NCBI RefSeq assembly: GCF_008930665.1
Contig: NZ_PQMG01000002.1
Location: 395,145 to 459,144 of the forward strand
DNA length: 64,000 bases
Reading direction: 5' to 3'
Origin: Corynebacterium sp. 74A
GTDB lineage: Bacteria; Actinomycetota; Actinomycetes; Mycobacteriales; Mycobacteriaceae
A program made the translations under genes and the position numbers. This document shows, one piece after another, positions 19,843 to 29,394 of the stretch. Position 1 is the first letter of the stretch, and the number at the start of each line of letters is the position of its first letter. The notes under the pieces were generated by a model that was not told where the DNA came from, did no database searches, and saw only the letters and a program-made list of their open reading frames with translations.

Positions 19843-19870
19843 CCCGGCTTTCCTACCCGCTGATACACCA

Positions 19871-19906
19871 CAGCCACCGACTGCCCTAGTGGCGAATCGG
19901 TGGCTG
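19871..19906. terminator. Hairpin between convergent epimerase and asd genes
   Basis: Perfect 10-bp arms CAGCCACCGA (19871-19880) and TCGGTGGCTG (19897-19906). No T-run on either side. Probably serves both genes. Confidence 0.6.
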
Positions 19907-19930
19907 AGCTATGCGCGGCTGTGTGGGCGT

Positions 19931-20968
<1,038 letters not shown>

Positions 20969-21093
20969 TCAGCCGCCCTTTCTGAAGACGGTAGAGGACA
21001 TACAGTGGCTACTTATGCTACGCGCGCCCTGGCTAAGGACCAATGAAGGGCCCGTTATTCGGGTGAAATCTCACATCCCGCCGCGGCGGTGGC

Positions 21094-22023
21094 CTACTCG
21101 GGCTGGCCAGCGGGCGGAATCTTCTCCAGCACCCAGCGTCGAAACTGCTCCGCTGCGGGGGTGAGTTCCCCCGTGGCGCGCCACACGAGGCCGAGCTCGC
21201 GGTAGCAGGCCGGGCGCAGCGGGCGTAGCACGAATCCCTGCTGGGCTGTCCCGCCGGTCAGATACGGATCGTTCATCGGCAGCAGCGCCACTCCCAGCCC
21301 CGCGCTCACCAGCCCGGCGACGGTGGACAGCTCCATGGAGTCGAAGGCCACCGGCGCGGTGATCCCAGAGGCGGCCACGAGATCATCGAGCAATTGCCGG
21401 GTGCCATAGCCCACCTTGGTGGCGATAAAGGGCTGACCGTCCACCTCCTCCATGCTGATCGGCGCCGAACCAGCCGCGGCCAAGCGATGGCCGATGGGGC
21501 AGGCCACCGCCAAGGGCTGCCGGTAGAGCTGACGCCAGTGCAGGGCGTCGGCGGCAACCCCGCGGGGATGCGGCCCGACCAGGGCCAGATCGGCCTCATC
21601 GGCGTGCACCCGCTCGATCAGCCCCGAGGCGGGGCCCTGGTGCAGGGCGAAGTGCACCCCTGGGTGGGCGCGGCGATAATCGCGGATGAGATCCGGCACC
21701 ATCCACGTGCCCAGTGAATGCATGAAGTCGAGGCGGATGGTGCCATGTTCGGGATCAAGCAGCCGCGAAATATCCAGCTGGGCGGCATCGAAGCGGGCGA
21801 TGATGCTCTCCCCGGCGCGGCGCAGCGTCTCGCCGCGGGTATTAATCACGAGGGTGCGGCCGCGGCGCTCGAAGAGTTCGGCTCCCACCTCGCGTTCGAC
21901 GCGCTGCAGCACCCGCGTCACGGTGGGTTGGGCCATGCCGAGTTCATCAGCGGTGGCGGTGATGTGCTGATTGCGGGCGATGGCCACAAATACCCGCAGG
22001 TCCTCGATACTCACAGAGCTCAT
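21094..22023 (-). CDS. LysR-type transcriptional regulator
   Basis: A 309-residue LTTR. The winged helix-turn-helix covers residues 1-60 (IEDLRVFVAIARNQHITATA, then LGMAQPTVTRVLQRVEREVG), and the effector-binding periplasmic-binding-like domain covers about 90-300. It is divergent from an MFS exporter with only 83 bp between the two, the usual arrangement in which the regulator controls its neighbour. The shared region carries AAAATG (22049-22054) and CATTTT (22077-22082) as widely spaced arms. The inducer is unknown. Confidence 0.9.
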   Translation of the reverse strand: MSSVSIEDLRVFVAIARNQHITATADELGMAQPTVTRVLQRVEREVGAELFERRGRTLVINTRGETLRRAGESIIARFDAAQLDISRLLDPEHGTIRLDFMHSLGTWMVPDLIRDYRRAHPGVHFALHQGPASGLIERVHADEADLALVGPHPRGVAADALHWRQLYRQPLAVACPIGHRLAAAGSAPISMEEVDGQPFIATKVGYGTRQLLDDLVAASGITAPVAFDSMELSTVAGLVSAGLGVALLPMNDPYLTGGTAQQGFVLRPLRPACYRELGLVWRATGELTPAAEQFRRWVLEKIPPAGQPE

Positions 22024-22106
22024 ATGCCCTCCCCGAGGCTATATACCGAAAATGCATGGAACTTCTCTTTTTTCTACATTTTACTAATCATCGCTGTTAG
22101 CGCACC

Positions 22107-23387
22107 ATGGTGTGCATGTCCGTCACACCCCCGAGCCGCCCCGCATCTGCGGACGGCACCAGCAGCGCCGACGCCGCCACGCTGCCGCCTGGCCTCGAGC
22201 GCACCGACCCCGACTATCGCCGCGTCCTGGGAGCGACCCTCGCGGCGGGTCTCGCGGCCTTCAACACGCTCTACTGCACGCAGGCGATGCTGCCACGGCT
22301 GACCACCGCCTTCGAGATCACCCCAACGATCAGCGCGCTCACGGTCTCCGCGACCACCGGCGCGCTGGCACTGTGCGTCGTACCGGCCTCAATCCTCTCG
22401 GAGCGCTTTGGGCGGGGGCGGATCATGACGATCTCGCTGATCGCCAGCATCCTCATCGGACTGCTCCTCCCCTTCTCCCCGACGGCCACCTGGCTGATTA
22501 TTGGCCGCGGCCTCCAAGGGGCGATGATCGCCGGCGTGCCCGCAGTGGCCATGGCGCTGCTCTCGGAGGAACTCGCCCCCGCCGCGCTAGCGAAGGCCAT
22601 TGGGGTCTATATCGCCGGCACCTCCCTCGGCGGACTCTCCGGCCGCCTCATCCCCGCCGGCGTCCTGGAACTGTCCACGTGGCGCTGGGCGCTCGGGGCC
22701 AATCTGCTCTTCGCCGGCATCTGCGCGATCATTGCGATCATCGTCCTGCCCCCGCAGCGCCGCTTCCAGCCCAAAAGGCTCCGCTTCCGCGGCGAGCTGC
22801 AGGCCATGGCCGGACACTGGAAAAACCCGCGGCTTGCGGGGCTCTTCCTCATCGCCGGGCTGGCCATGGGGGTATTCGTCTCGCTCTATAACTATGTGGG
22901 CTTCGTCCTCATCAATGATTTCGGCCTCAGCGAGGCGCTGGTCGGCGTGGTCTTCCTCCTCTACTTGGCGGGCACTTGGTCCTCGGCCCGGGCCGGGGTG
23001 TGGAGCAGCAAATATGGCTCCGGCATCACCCTGGTGTGCGGCGCCGGCACGTCCCTAATCGCGCTGCTGGTGTGCCTCGCCCCACAATTGGGCGTGCTTC
23101 TCGCGGCGATTTTGGTCTTTACTGCCGCCTTCTTCGTCGTCCACTCCACGGCCTCGGCTTGGGTGGGCCACACCGCCGTGGAGAACCGCGCGGAGGCCTC
23201 CAGCACGTACGTGGCCTGCTACTACTTGGGTTCTTCCGTGTTCGGCTGGCTGTCTGGATTGCTTTTCGACGCCACCAGCTGGACGGGGCTGATCCTTGGC
23301 TTGGCCGCGGTGAGCACACTCACCCTCGGCATTGGCGGAGTGCTCTTTGTCGCTTCACGACGCTCCGAGCCCTCCGCCCTCCCCTAA
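22107..23387 (+). CDS. MFS transporter (YnfM-like)
   Basis: A 426-residue major-facilitator protein with twelve hydrophobic segments. The loop 2-3 motif reads SERFGRGRIM (about residue 96) and fits the MFS signature. The pattern NTLYCTQAMLPRLTTAF near the start is that of the YnfM/YgaY exporters. It is divergent from the LysR gene, which probably regulates it. The substrate is not readable. ATG 22107 is used; ATG 22116 is an alternative. The next gene starts 36 bp after its stop in the same direction and may be cotranscribed. Confidence 0.88.
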   Translation: MVCMSVTPPSRPASADGTSSADAATLPPGLERTDPDYRRVLGATLAAGLAAFNTLYCTQAMLPRLTTAFEITPTISALTVSATTGALALCVVPASILSERFGRGRIMTISLIASILIGLLLPFSPTATWLIIGRGLQGAMIAGVPAVAMALLSEELAPAALAKAIGVYIAGTSLGGLSGRLIPAGVLELSTWRWALGANLLFAGICAIIAIIVLPPQRRFQPKRLRFRGELQAMAGHWKNPRLAGLFLIAGLAMGVFVSLYNYVGFVLINDFGLSEALVGVVFLLYLAGTWSSARAGVWSSKYGSGITLVCGAGTSLIALLVCLAPQLGVLLAAILVFTAAFFVVHSTASAWVGHTAVENRAEASSTYVACYYLGSSVFGWLSGLLFDATSWTGLILGLAAVSTLTLGIGGVLFVASRRSEPSALP

Positions 23388-23423
23388 TTGGAGGCCGCAT
23401 TTTCCACGGATAAACTCGTGGCT

Positions 23424-26030
23424 ATGAATGCTGGTGTGCTCCCCCTGCCCACTCCGTCGACCCGCGCCGATACTCGAAGCCGCCGCGGCCGGCAGCGGGC
23501 GCTGCCCGCCACGGTGTGGCTAATCGCGCTTGTCTTAATCTCCGTGGCGCACCCCTTCATCCCCCATAACCAGTGGGTGCTCACCCACACCTTCACTCTG
23601 GGCGTTCTGAGCAACTCCATTCTCATCTGGTCCTGCCAGCTCAGCGACCAGCTGCTGCACCTGCGCCCCACACCGGCCACCTTCCGCACCCGAGCGTGGA
23701 TCATCGGTGGGTTAAACCTCGGCATCGTGGGCGTGCTGCTCGGCCAGCTGCTCACCCCGGCACTGGACTGGGACGCCCCCGTCTTAAGTCTTGGCGCCAC
23801 GATCGTCGCCCTCAGCGTGCTGGCCAATGCCCTCCACCTCATCCTGCTGCGCCGCAGCACCCGCCGCCCACAGCGCTTCGGCCCCTCCCTGTGGCTATTT
23901 GTTCTGGCCCAGGGCGTCTTTGTCTATGACGTGCTCGATACCGCCCTGGCGCAGGTCAGCACGATCAGCGCCAAAACCGGCTCCACCGCGATCCTCGGGC
24001 ACGTGATCACCAATGTCTTCGGCTTCGTCGGCCTGACTGCGGCCGGCGCGGCCGCGCTGCTTTTCCCCACCATCTGGCGCGCCCAGGGCTCCTTTCGTTT
24101 CGATGGGCCTATCGCCGGGGTTCTCGGCGGCGGGATCGTGGTTGCCCTCTGCGGGCTGCGCCTGCAGCATCTGCCGCTCGTCGGGGTGGGCCTGGCCCTT
24201 TACACTCTCGGCTGGCTGGGGCGCTGGCTCAGCTGGATTCCCGTGATGCGCGCAGTCCTCGCCGTCCCGCGCGATCGCATCACCTTCTCCTCACTGGCAC
24301 TGGCCACCGCACCCCTCTGGCTCATCGGCTCCACTGGGATCCTCAGCGCCACTCTGCTGCGCGGCCAGTCTCCCGACCTGCCCGTCCTAGCGCTCCTCGT
24401 GGGCTTCGCCGCCCAGTTGCTGATCGGCACCCTCTCCTTCCTGCTCCCCAGCATGCTGGGCGGCGGCCCGGCCGCGGTCCGCGCTGGACTGTATCGCCTC
24501 CAGACCGCGGGGCTGCTGCGGTGGACCATGCTCAATGGCGGCCTGCTGATCTGGCTGCTGCCGCTGGGCTCTAGCTGGTTGAAGGTGGCGGCCTCGATCC
24601 TGGCCACCGGTGCCCTCGCGGCCTTTTTGCCGCTGCTACTGAGTTCCCGGCGCGCCCAACGGGCGGTGCTGGCCGGCACCCGCGAGGGCCCCGCCCCACG
24701 CACCCACACCCCGGCGCATCAGATCACGGCGGGGATCGCCGTGCTGGCGCTGCTGTGCAGCCTCTTCGCACTCTCCTCCGCCACCACGCCCGCACCGGCG
24801 CCCGGTATGGGCACCACCGAGCAGAGCGGCACCACTGAGCTCACCGTGGAGGCACACGATATGCGCTTTAGCCCAGCGACACTCGCGGTACCGCGTGGGC
24901 ACCGCCTGCTCCTGACGGTGCACAACACCGATAGCTCCCAGGTCCACGATCTGGTGCTCGCCACCGGGCAGGCCACCGGCCGCATCCCGGCGGGCGAATC
25001 GGTACAGCTGGACGCTGGGGTGATCACGGGGCCGGTGGAGGGCTGGTGCTCGATCGCTGGGCATAGGTTGCAGGGCATGACCCTGCAGATCACCGTCGAT
25101 GGCGATGCGCTCCCCCACGACGCTCCCACACCCCAGGCTGCCCCGTCGGCTGCGGCGGTCACCCCTCCGGAGAAGATCGACCCCGCCATGGCCGCCGACC
25201 CAGAACTCGCCCCTGCGCCGTCATCCACGGTGCACCGCCACACCATCGAGGTCAGCGAAACAGAGTTCCGCATTAATGACCGCACTCGCGGGCGCTGGAC
25301 TTTCAATGGCGGACTGAGCGGGCCGACTCTGCGCGGCCGTGTCGGCGACATCTTTGAGATCACCCTGATCAACAACGGCTCAATGAGCCACTCTGTGGAT
25401 TTTCATGCCGGCATGGTCAGCCCCAATGAGGTGATGCGCGATATCGCCCCAGGAGAGCAGCTGCTCTACCGTTTCCGCGCCGAACACGCAGGGGCATGGC
25501 TCTATCACTGCGGTACCGCGCCGATGTCGCTGCATCTTGCGGCCGGCATGTTCGGCGCCGTCATCATCGACCCACCCGATCTAGCGCCCGTGGATCACGA
25601 ATACATTCTGGTCCAGTCCGAGGTCTATGGCCTCGACACCACCGCGGAGCATCCGGTAGACGAGGCCGCACTCCGCGCCCTGCGGCCCGACGCCACGGTG
25701 TTTAATGGCCTCGAGTTCGGATATATGGCCGCGCCCCTGACCATGCGCCCCGGCCAGACTGCGCGCTTCTGGGTGGTTAATGCGGGGCCAAATATCGCCA
25801 GTAGCTTCCATATTGTGGGCACCCAGTTTCACACGATGTATAAGGAAGGCGCCTACCAGCTGCGCGAGGCCGCGGACAGTGGCGGCGGCCAGGCGCTCGG
25901 GCTCTTGGCCGCCCAAGGTGGATTTGTGGAGGCCCGCTTCCCAGAGGCCGGAACCTATACATTTGTGAATCACCAGTTCATCGACGCAGAGCGCGGCGCC
26001 AAGGGGCGCATTATCGTCAGCGATCGCTAA
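23424..26030 (+). CDS. Membrane-anchored copper nitrite reductase: polytopic domain + cupredoxin + NirK
   Basis: An 868-residue three-part protein. Residues 1 to about 455 hold about twelve membrane segments of an unnamed family often seen fused to copper proteins. Residues about 460-560 form a cupredoxin with a full type-1 copper set, His508, Cys542, His547 and Met552. Residues about 595-868 are a two-domain copper nitrite reductase. Type-1 ligands are His656, Cys696, His704, Met709; type-2 ligands are His661, His695 and His796; Asp659 is the catalytic acid in HSVDFH. All key residues are present, so nitrite reduction to NO outside the membrane is likely, with the extra cupredoxin as electron donor. 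Start ATG 23424 is preferred over an upstream TTG. Confidence 0.85.
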   Translation: MNAGVLPLPTPSTRADTRSRRGRQRALPATVWLIALVLISVAHPFIPHNQWVLTHTFTLGVLSNSILIWSCQLSDQLLHLRPTPATFRTRAWIIGGLNLGIVGVLLGQLLTPALDWDAPVLSLGATIVALSVLANALHLILLRRSTRRPQRFGPSLWLFVLAQGVFVYDVLDTALAQVSTISAKTGSTAILGHVITNVFGFVGLTAAGAAALLFPTIWRAQGSFRFDGPIAGVLGGGIVVALCGLRLQHLPLVGVGLALYTLGWLGRWLSWIPVMRAVLAVPRDRITFSSLALATAPLWLIGSTGILSATLLRGQSPDLPVLALLVGFAAQLLIGTLSFLLPSMLGGGPAAVRAGLYRLQTAGLLRWTMLNGGLLIWLLPLGSSWLKVAASILATGALAAFLPLLLSSRRAQRAVLAGTREGPAPRTHTPAHQITAGIAVLALLCSLFALSSATTPAPAPGMGTTEQSGTTELTVEAHDMRFSPATLAVPRGHRLLLTVHNTDSSQVHDLVLATGQATGRIPAGESVQLDAGVITGPVEGWCSIAGHRLQGMTLQITVDGDALPHDAPTPQAAPSAAAVTPPEKIDPAMAADPELAPAPSSTVHRHTIEVSETEFRINDRTRGRWTFNGGLSGPTLRGRVGDIFEITLINNGSMSHSVDFHAGMVSPNEVMRDIAPGEQLLYRFRAEHAGAWLYHCGTAPMSLHLAAGMFGAVIIDPPDLAPVDHEYILVQSEVYGLDTTAEHPVDEAALRALRPDATVFNGLEFGYMAAPLTMRPGQTARFWVVNAGPNIASSFHIVGTQFHTMYKEGAYQLREAADSGGGQALGLLAAQGGFVEARFPEAGTYTFVNHQFIDAERGAKGRIIVSDR

Positions 26031-26187
26031 GCAGGGGCGCATCCGCGCCCACCTGCCGCCCGCACCGTTCGAGGAATCTGAGAATCCACACTGTAGACTT
26101 GGGCGCAGAATAAAGAGACACGGTATTCTCAACCGGCAGAAGACAACGCCCCACACCTGTGAGGCTCAATGCAACAAGGAGTGCAGC

Positions 26188-26820
26188 ATGGGTTTGTTCC
26201 GCACAATCCGAAAGGCACGCTTAAAGTCCAAGGCCGAAATCAAGGCCGCTAAGGCGCGCGCCAAGAAGGAAGCCAAGGAGGCCGCAAAGCTGGAGTACAA
26301 GCGCAATAAGCTCCTCGCTAAGCAGGAAAAAAACCTGCTCAAGGCGGATCATAAGGGCATGAAGAACAAGCGCAAGCACGAGCGTAAGCGCGCCCAGCAA
26401 GAGCTGGATAAGATCAAGGCCGGCAAGTTCAACAAAAAGAACGCGAAGCGTTATGCTGGTTTCGCCCGCACCTTGGCGCCGCTTCTGCTGCCGCTGGTCT
26501 ATCGCGGCATCACCTGGGTCAAGGAACAGCGCATTCAGCGGCGCTCCCGCAAGCTCGGAGTCGCGCCGGATCAGCTGGCACAGTTCAACGGCCACGGCGC
26601 AGCCGTCAAGGCCCGTATCGCGGGCATCAGCGCCAACGTGGAGAAGTCCTCGTTGCCCCGTGGTTTTGTGATGGATGTCGAGGATCGGCTGAAGGAGCTG
26701 GACGCCGCCGTGGATAACGCGGAATTTATGACCGTCGAGCAGCGCCGTCGCTCCCACTCCTCCATTAATCGCGATCTCGACCAGATCATGCACGAGATCA
26801 ATTCCAAGCTGAAGTCTTAA
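26188..26820 (+). CDS. DUF6474 family protein
   Basis: A 210-residue basic protein of unknown function. Residues 1-90 are extremely rich in lysine, arginine and alanine and should form one long charged helix or coiled coil. A short hydrophobic stretch (FARTLAPLLLPLVYRGITWV, about 91-110) could touch the membrane. The C-terminal half contains LKELDAAVDNAEFMTVEQRR and ends with a helix. The family is restricted to corynebacteria and relatives as far as I know. It is transcribed alone with its own terminator, just upstream of lsr2. Confidence 0.75.
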   Translation: MGLFRTIRKARLKSKAEIKAAKARAKKEAKEAAKLEYKRNKLLAKQEKNLLKADHKGMKNKRKHERKRAQQELDKIKAGKFNKKNAKRYAGFARTLAPLLLPLVYRGITWVKEQRIQRRSRKLGVAPDQLAQFNGHGAAVKARIAGISANVEKSSLPRGFVMDVEDRLKELDAAVDNAEFMTVEQRRRSHSSINRDLDQIMHEINSKLKS

Positions 26821-26855
26821 CCGCCCGTCTTGCGGCACCTCACCGCCCCGTAGAC

Positions 26856-26907
26856 CGCCCACTCTGCCTCCCTCACACCGAGGAGTGTCAGCGTGGGCGA
26901 TTTTTTT
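26856..26907 (+). terminator. Intrinsic terminator of the DUF6474 gene
   Basis: CGCCCAC (26856-26862) pairs with GTGGGCG (26893-26899) around a smaller inner hairpin, followed by a run of seven Ts. Confidence 0.8.
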
Positions 26908-27141
26908 CGCTCGGACAATTGCAGGGTCTTTAGGTTTTACTCAGTAATTATGGATAGCGTTCTCATATAAAATATATACGCAAAGTGTTTTCCCATCGAA
27001 ATTAATTGCAAAAAGCAATTCTTCTTGTATTATTGTCTTTAGGTAGCACGCGGTGTCAGATATGCCCTATACATAGTGCACCGCACACAGCTGCAACAAA
27101 GACAGCGAACGAAGAATCGTTTGAGGAGAGGTAGAAACATC
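26908..27141 (+). promoter_or_regulatory. AT-rich lsr2 promoter region with inverted repeat
   Basis: This stretch is far more AT-rich than its surroundings. AATTGC-AAAAA-GCAATT at 27004-27020 is a perfect inverted repeat, and TATTAT/TAGGTA-like boxes follow. Lsr2 binds AT-rich DNA, so autoregulation is plausible (inference). Confidence 0.5.
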
Positions 27142-27489
27142 ATGGCCCGTAGAGAAGTCACCCAGTATTTTGATGATCTCGATCAGACCCCGCTGGAAGA
27201 GGACGCCGTCCATATCGTCCACTTCGCCGTCGAGGGTCGTGAGTACGTGCTGGATTTGTCGGCAGAAAACGCCGCCAAGTTCCGCCAGGACATGCAGCCG
27301 TACATGACTGCCGGCCGCGCCGTGAGCACCGCAGGTCGAGGCCGCCGCAAGGCCGCTGCTGCGACCGGGCGGAATAACCAGTCCCGCGAGATCCGCAAGT
27401 GGGCGCAAGACAATGGTTACAAGGTCGCCGCGCGCGGAAAAATCCCCCAAGAGGTCTACGACGCCTACTATGAGGCCCACGCCAAGTAG
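27142..27489 (+). CDS. lsr2: Lsr2-family nucleoid-associated protein
   Basis: A 115-residue xenogeneic-silencing, DNA-bridging protein. The N-terminal dimer domain has the pattern TPLEEDAVHIVHFAVEGREYVLDLS, a basic alanine/arginine linker follows, and the C-terminal DNA-binding domain reads REIRKWAQDNGYKVAARGK. The AT-hook-like core, RGR in Mycobacterium Lsr2, is RGK here (conservative change). I start at ATG 27142 with GGAGAGG at good distance and not 22 codons upstream. The lower-GC island at 55-63 kb is the kind of DNA it would coat. A strong terminator follows. Confidence 0.93.
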   Translation: MARREVTQYFDDLDQTPLEEDAVHIVHFAVEGREYVLDLSAENAAKFRQDMQPYMTAGRAVSTAGRGRRKAAAATGRNNQSREIRKWAQDNGYKVAARGKIPQEVYDAYYEAHAK

Positions 27490-27520
27490 AGTTTAAGGTG
27501 GATTTTCCTCTCTGAGCCCA

Positions 27521-27573
27521 ACTCAGCCCCCTCACCGTACTGATCCCAGTAATGTGGAGGGCTGAGTTTTTTT
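27521..27573 (+). terminator. Intrinsic terminator of lsr2
   Basis: ACTCAGCCC (27521-27529) pairs with GGGCTGAGT (27559-27567), with an inner TACTG/CAGTA hairpin, then seven Ts. Confidence 0.88.
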
Positions 27574-27595
27574 ATTCGCACTCTCTAGTCGAAGG

Positions 27596-28201
27596 ATGGA
27601 CCCCGTGACTATTCGCCGCCTCCGCCAGCTCCCGCTACTTTTCGGCACCGTTGTGGCCCTTGGTCTGGCAGGATGCACCGACCCCTCCCCCACCCCGAGC
27701 CCAGAAACCGACGCGGCGGAAGATAGTAGCGAGGAGGCGTCGACAAGCGATGTGCAGCCCGCCCTAGCAGTGGACACCATCCCCGAGGCACCCCGTGGCA
27801 CTGGCGAGCTATGCCCGTATCTGGATGCGCAATTTGTGGCCAATACCAATGGCCAGCGCGTGCTCGATCAGGGCCTGGATACCCGTTTTGATCCCCCTGC
27901 CTGCGTTTTTTGGTCCTATGGGGATAATCCGCAGGTGCTGGTGAGTGTGCGCCATAACGAAAATGAGGCCATCGCCCGCCAGGTGGTGGATTGGGCGGCG
28001 CCAGTGGGCTCCACCGAGCCAGCCGAGCGGCCCGCCGGTTTTCAGGGCGGGCGCGGCAGCCTCGGCTCATCCGGGCTGGAGGGCTACTCGGTGTACGCGG
28101 TAGCGAAGGGCACCACCAGCGTGGTGGTGTTCAGCGATCAGGAACAAACCATCAAGCCCGAGTCGATTGCGGAGCAAGTCATCTCCGATCTCGGGCTCTA
28201 G
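27596..28201 (+). CDS. Lipoprotein, DUF2020-like
   Basis: A 201-residue exported lipoprotein. A basic start and hydrophobic core lead to the lipobox LAGC with the lipidated cysteine near residue 27. A Thr/Pro/Glu/Ser linker follows to about residue 60. The folded part has paired cysteines (LCPYLD, PPACVFW) and the pattern VLVSVRHNENEAIARQVVDWAAP, which I associate with the corynebacterial DUF2020 lipoproteins. Function is unknown. ATG 27596 is used; GTG 27605 is an alternative. The linker codons contain a variant copy of the dispersed repeat (27736-27749). Confidence 0.75.
   Translation: MDPVTIRRLRQLPLLFGTVVALGLAGCTDPSPTPSPETDAAEDSSEEASTSDVQPALAVDTIPEAPRGTGELCPYLDAQFVANTNGQRVLDQGLDTRFDPPACVFWSYGDNPQVLVSVRHNENEAIARQVVDWAAPVGSTEPAERPAGFQGGRGSLGSSGLEGYSVYAVAKGTTSVVVFSDQEQTIKPESIAEQVISDLGL
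27736..27749 (+). repeat. Variant dispersed repeat GGCGTCGACAAGCG inside lipoprotein gene
   Basis: One mismatch to the core. Identical with flanks over 22 bases to the dnaX copy at 17532. Confidence 0.6.
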
Positions 28202-28204
28202 GGC

Positions 28205-28357
28205 CTAGACGGATACGTCGTTATAGGGCAGCAGCGGCGAGATCATCGGGAACACTAGGTCCATCAAGAGGAAGAACACGCCGACCAAAAGCGCGATGAG
28301 CAAAATGAGCTTCACCGGCCACGGGCCGGGCAGCAAGCGCCAGATCCATCCATACAT
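28205..28357 (-). CDS. 50-residue membrane protein, sortase-E partner
   Basis: A small frame missed by length cut-offs. ATG 28357 opens MYGWIWRLLPGPWPVKLILL, followed by a single hydrophobic helix and the ending LLPYNDVSV. Small proteins with the same start and the same LPxNDVxV end sit beside class E sortases in streptomycetes and other actinobacteria. The start lies one base past the sortase stop (28358), so the two are almost certainly translated together. Function is unknown. A role in sortase assembly or membrane placement is a guess. Confidence 0.8.
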   Translation of the reverse strand: MYGWIWRLLPGPWPVKLILLIALLVGVFFLLMDLVFPMISPLLPYNDVSV

Positions 28358-29191
28358 TTAGCGTTCCTCCAGCTCCGGCGGGGTGAATCCGCCCTGTTTA
28401 TCGTAATGGGCCACCTGCATGGCGTGAATAATCATGCGCTCCGCATTAGAGAATTGCGGGTGGCAGGTGGTCATGGTCATGAGCGCCTCGGCGTTGAGGG
28501 CAGCTGGGTCATCATCCGTCACCCCGGGGATGGTCTCCAGAACGGACACGTTCGTCGGCGTGGTGATGGTGCGGCCATAGACCGAGTGATAGTCGCCCGA
28601 GGCGATGCGCTGACGCTGCTCTGGGGTGAAGCAGTCGGTGCGCTGATCGCCGTCATCCATCGGCAGCACCCGATAGACCTCCCAGGTGTCCTGGGTCTCC
28701 ACCACCACGGCATCACAGGTATTGAGCTTGCCGAGATCATTAAAGGGCGCGCCCTTGCCCACGCGGTGGCCCGCGATGGCGAAGTTACCGGCCTCACCGG
28801 GCATTTCGGTCTCGGTATAGCGGCCTGGGCCCGAGAGCAGCGTGTGATCGTCGGTGCCTTCCAGAATGGCGAAATGATAGTCCGAGCCGAAACTCGGCAC
28901 ATACATGCGCGCGAAGGCATCGCCCAGCTCGGGGACCTTCTTCTGACGCGGATTCGACCACTGGTGATCGAGCTCTTCATTAGCGGCGGCCTGCTTCTTG
29001 CCCGCCTCGAGATTCGTCCAATAGGCCTCGTAGTAGGCAAAGAGCAGGATCAGGACACCGATGGTCAGTAGCAGCTCACCGAGGATCTGCACGACACCGG
29101 GGCCATGAGAGCTCGGGGCACGGTGACAACCAGGGCGGGGTCGGCGGGAAGCCCGCACCGGCCTTCCAGATTTAGGGACAGGGGCGCTCAT
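28358..29191 (-). CDS. Class E sortase
   Basis: A 277-residue membrane-anchored transpeptidase. Residues 1-32 are cytoplasmic and basic, a membrane helix runs from about 33 to 53, and the sortase barrel is outside. The catalytic residues are His142 (AIAGHRVG), Cys243 (TTCHPQFS) and Arg252 (NAERMII). The class E preference is for LAxTG-type signals, and no substrate protein with such a signal is seen in this window. The 50-residue gene behind it is a conserved partner. It is divergent from the YidC-family gene. Confidence 0.9.
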   Translation of the reverse strand: MSAPVPKSGRPVRASRRPRPGCHRAPSSHGPGVVQILGELLLTIGVLILLFAYYEAYWTNLEAGKKQAAANEELDHQWSNPRQKKVPELGDAFARMYVPSFGSDYHFAILEGTDDHTLLSGPGRYTETEMPGEAGNFAIAGHRVGKGAPFNDLGKLNTCDAVVVETQDTWEVYRVLPMDDGDQRTDCFTPEQRQRIASGDYHSVYGRTITTPTNVSVLETIPGVTDDDPAALNAEALMTMTTCHPQFSNAERMIIHAMQVAHYDKQGGFTPPELEER

Positions 29192-29394
29192 AGATGGACA
29201 TTTTAAGCCAGAGTGTCAAGGAGAGCACTATTCATACCGCGCCCTCTGAGTGGTAGAGGCCGACTGAGCAGCAGACATGGGATGTGTTTTCAGACAACTC
29301 ATCGGCCTCGGCCGCAGCCCAGGGGTGGGAACGCGCTGGGAAACCTATAGAGTTATGGGGGAGATTTTTTACTTATTATCAGTAGGAGAATTCG

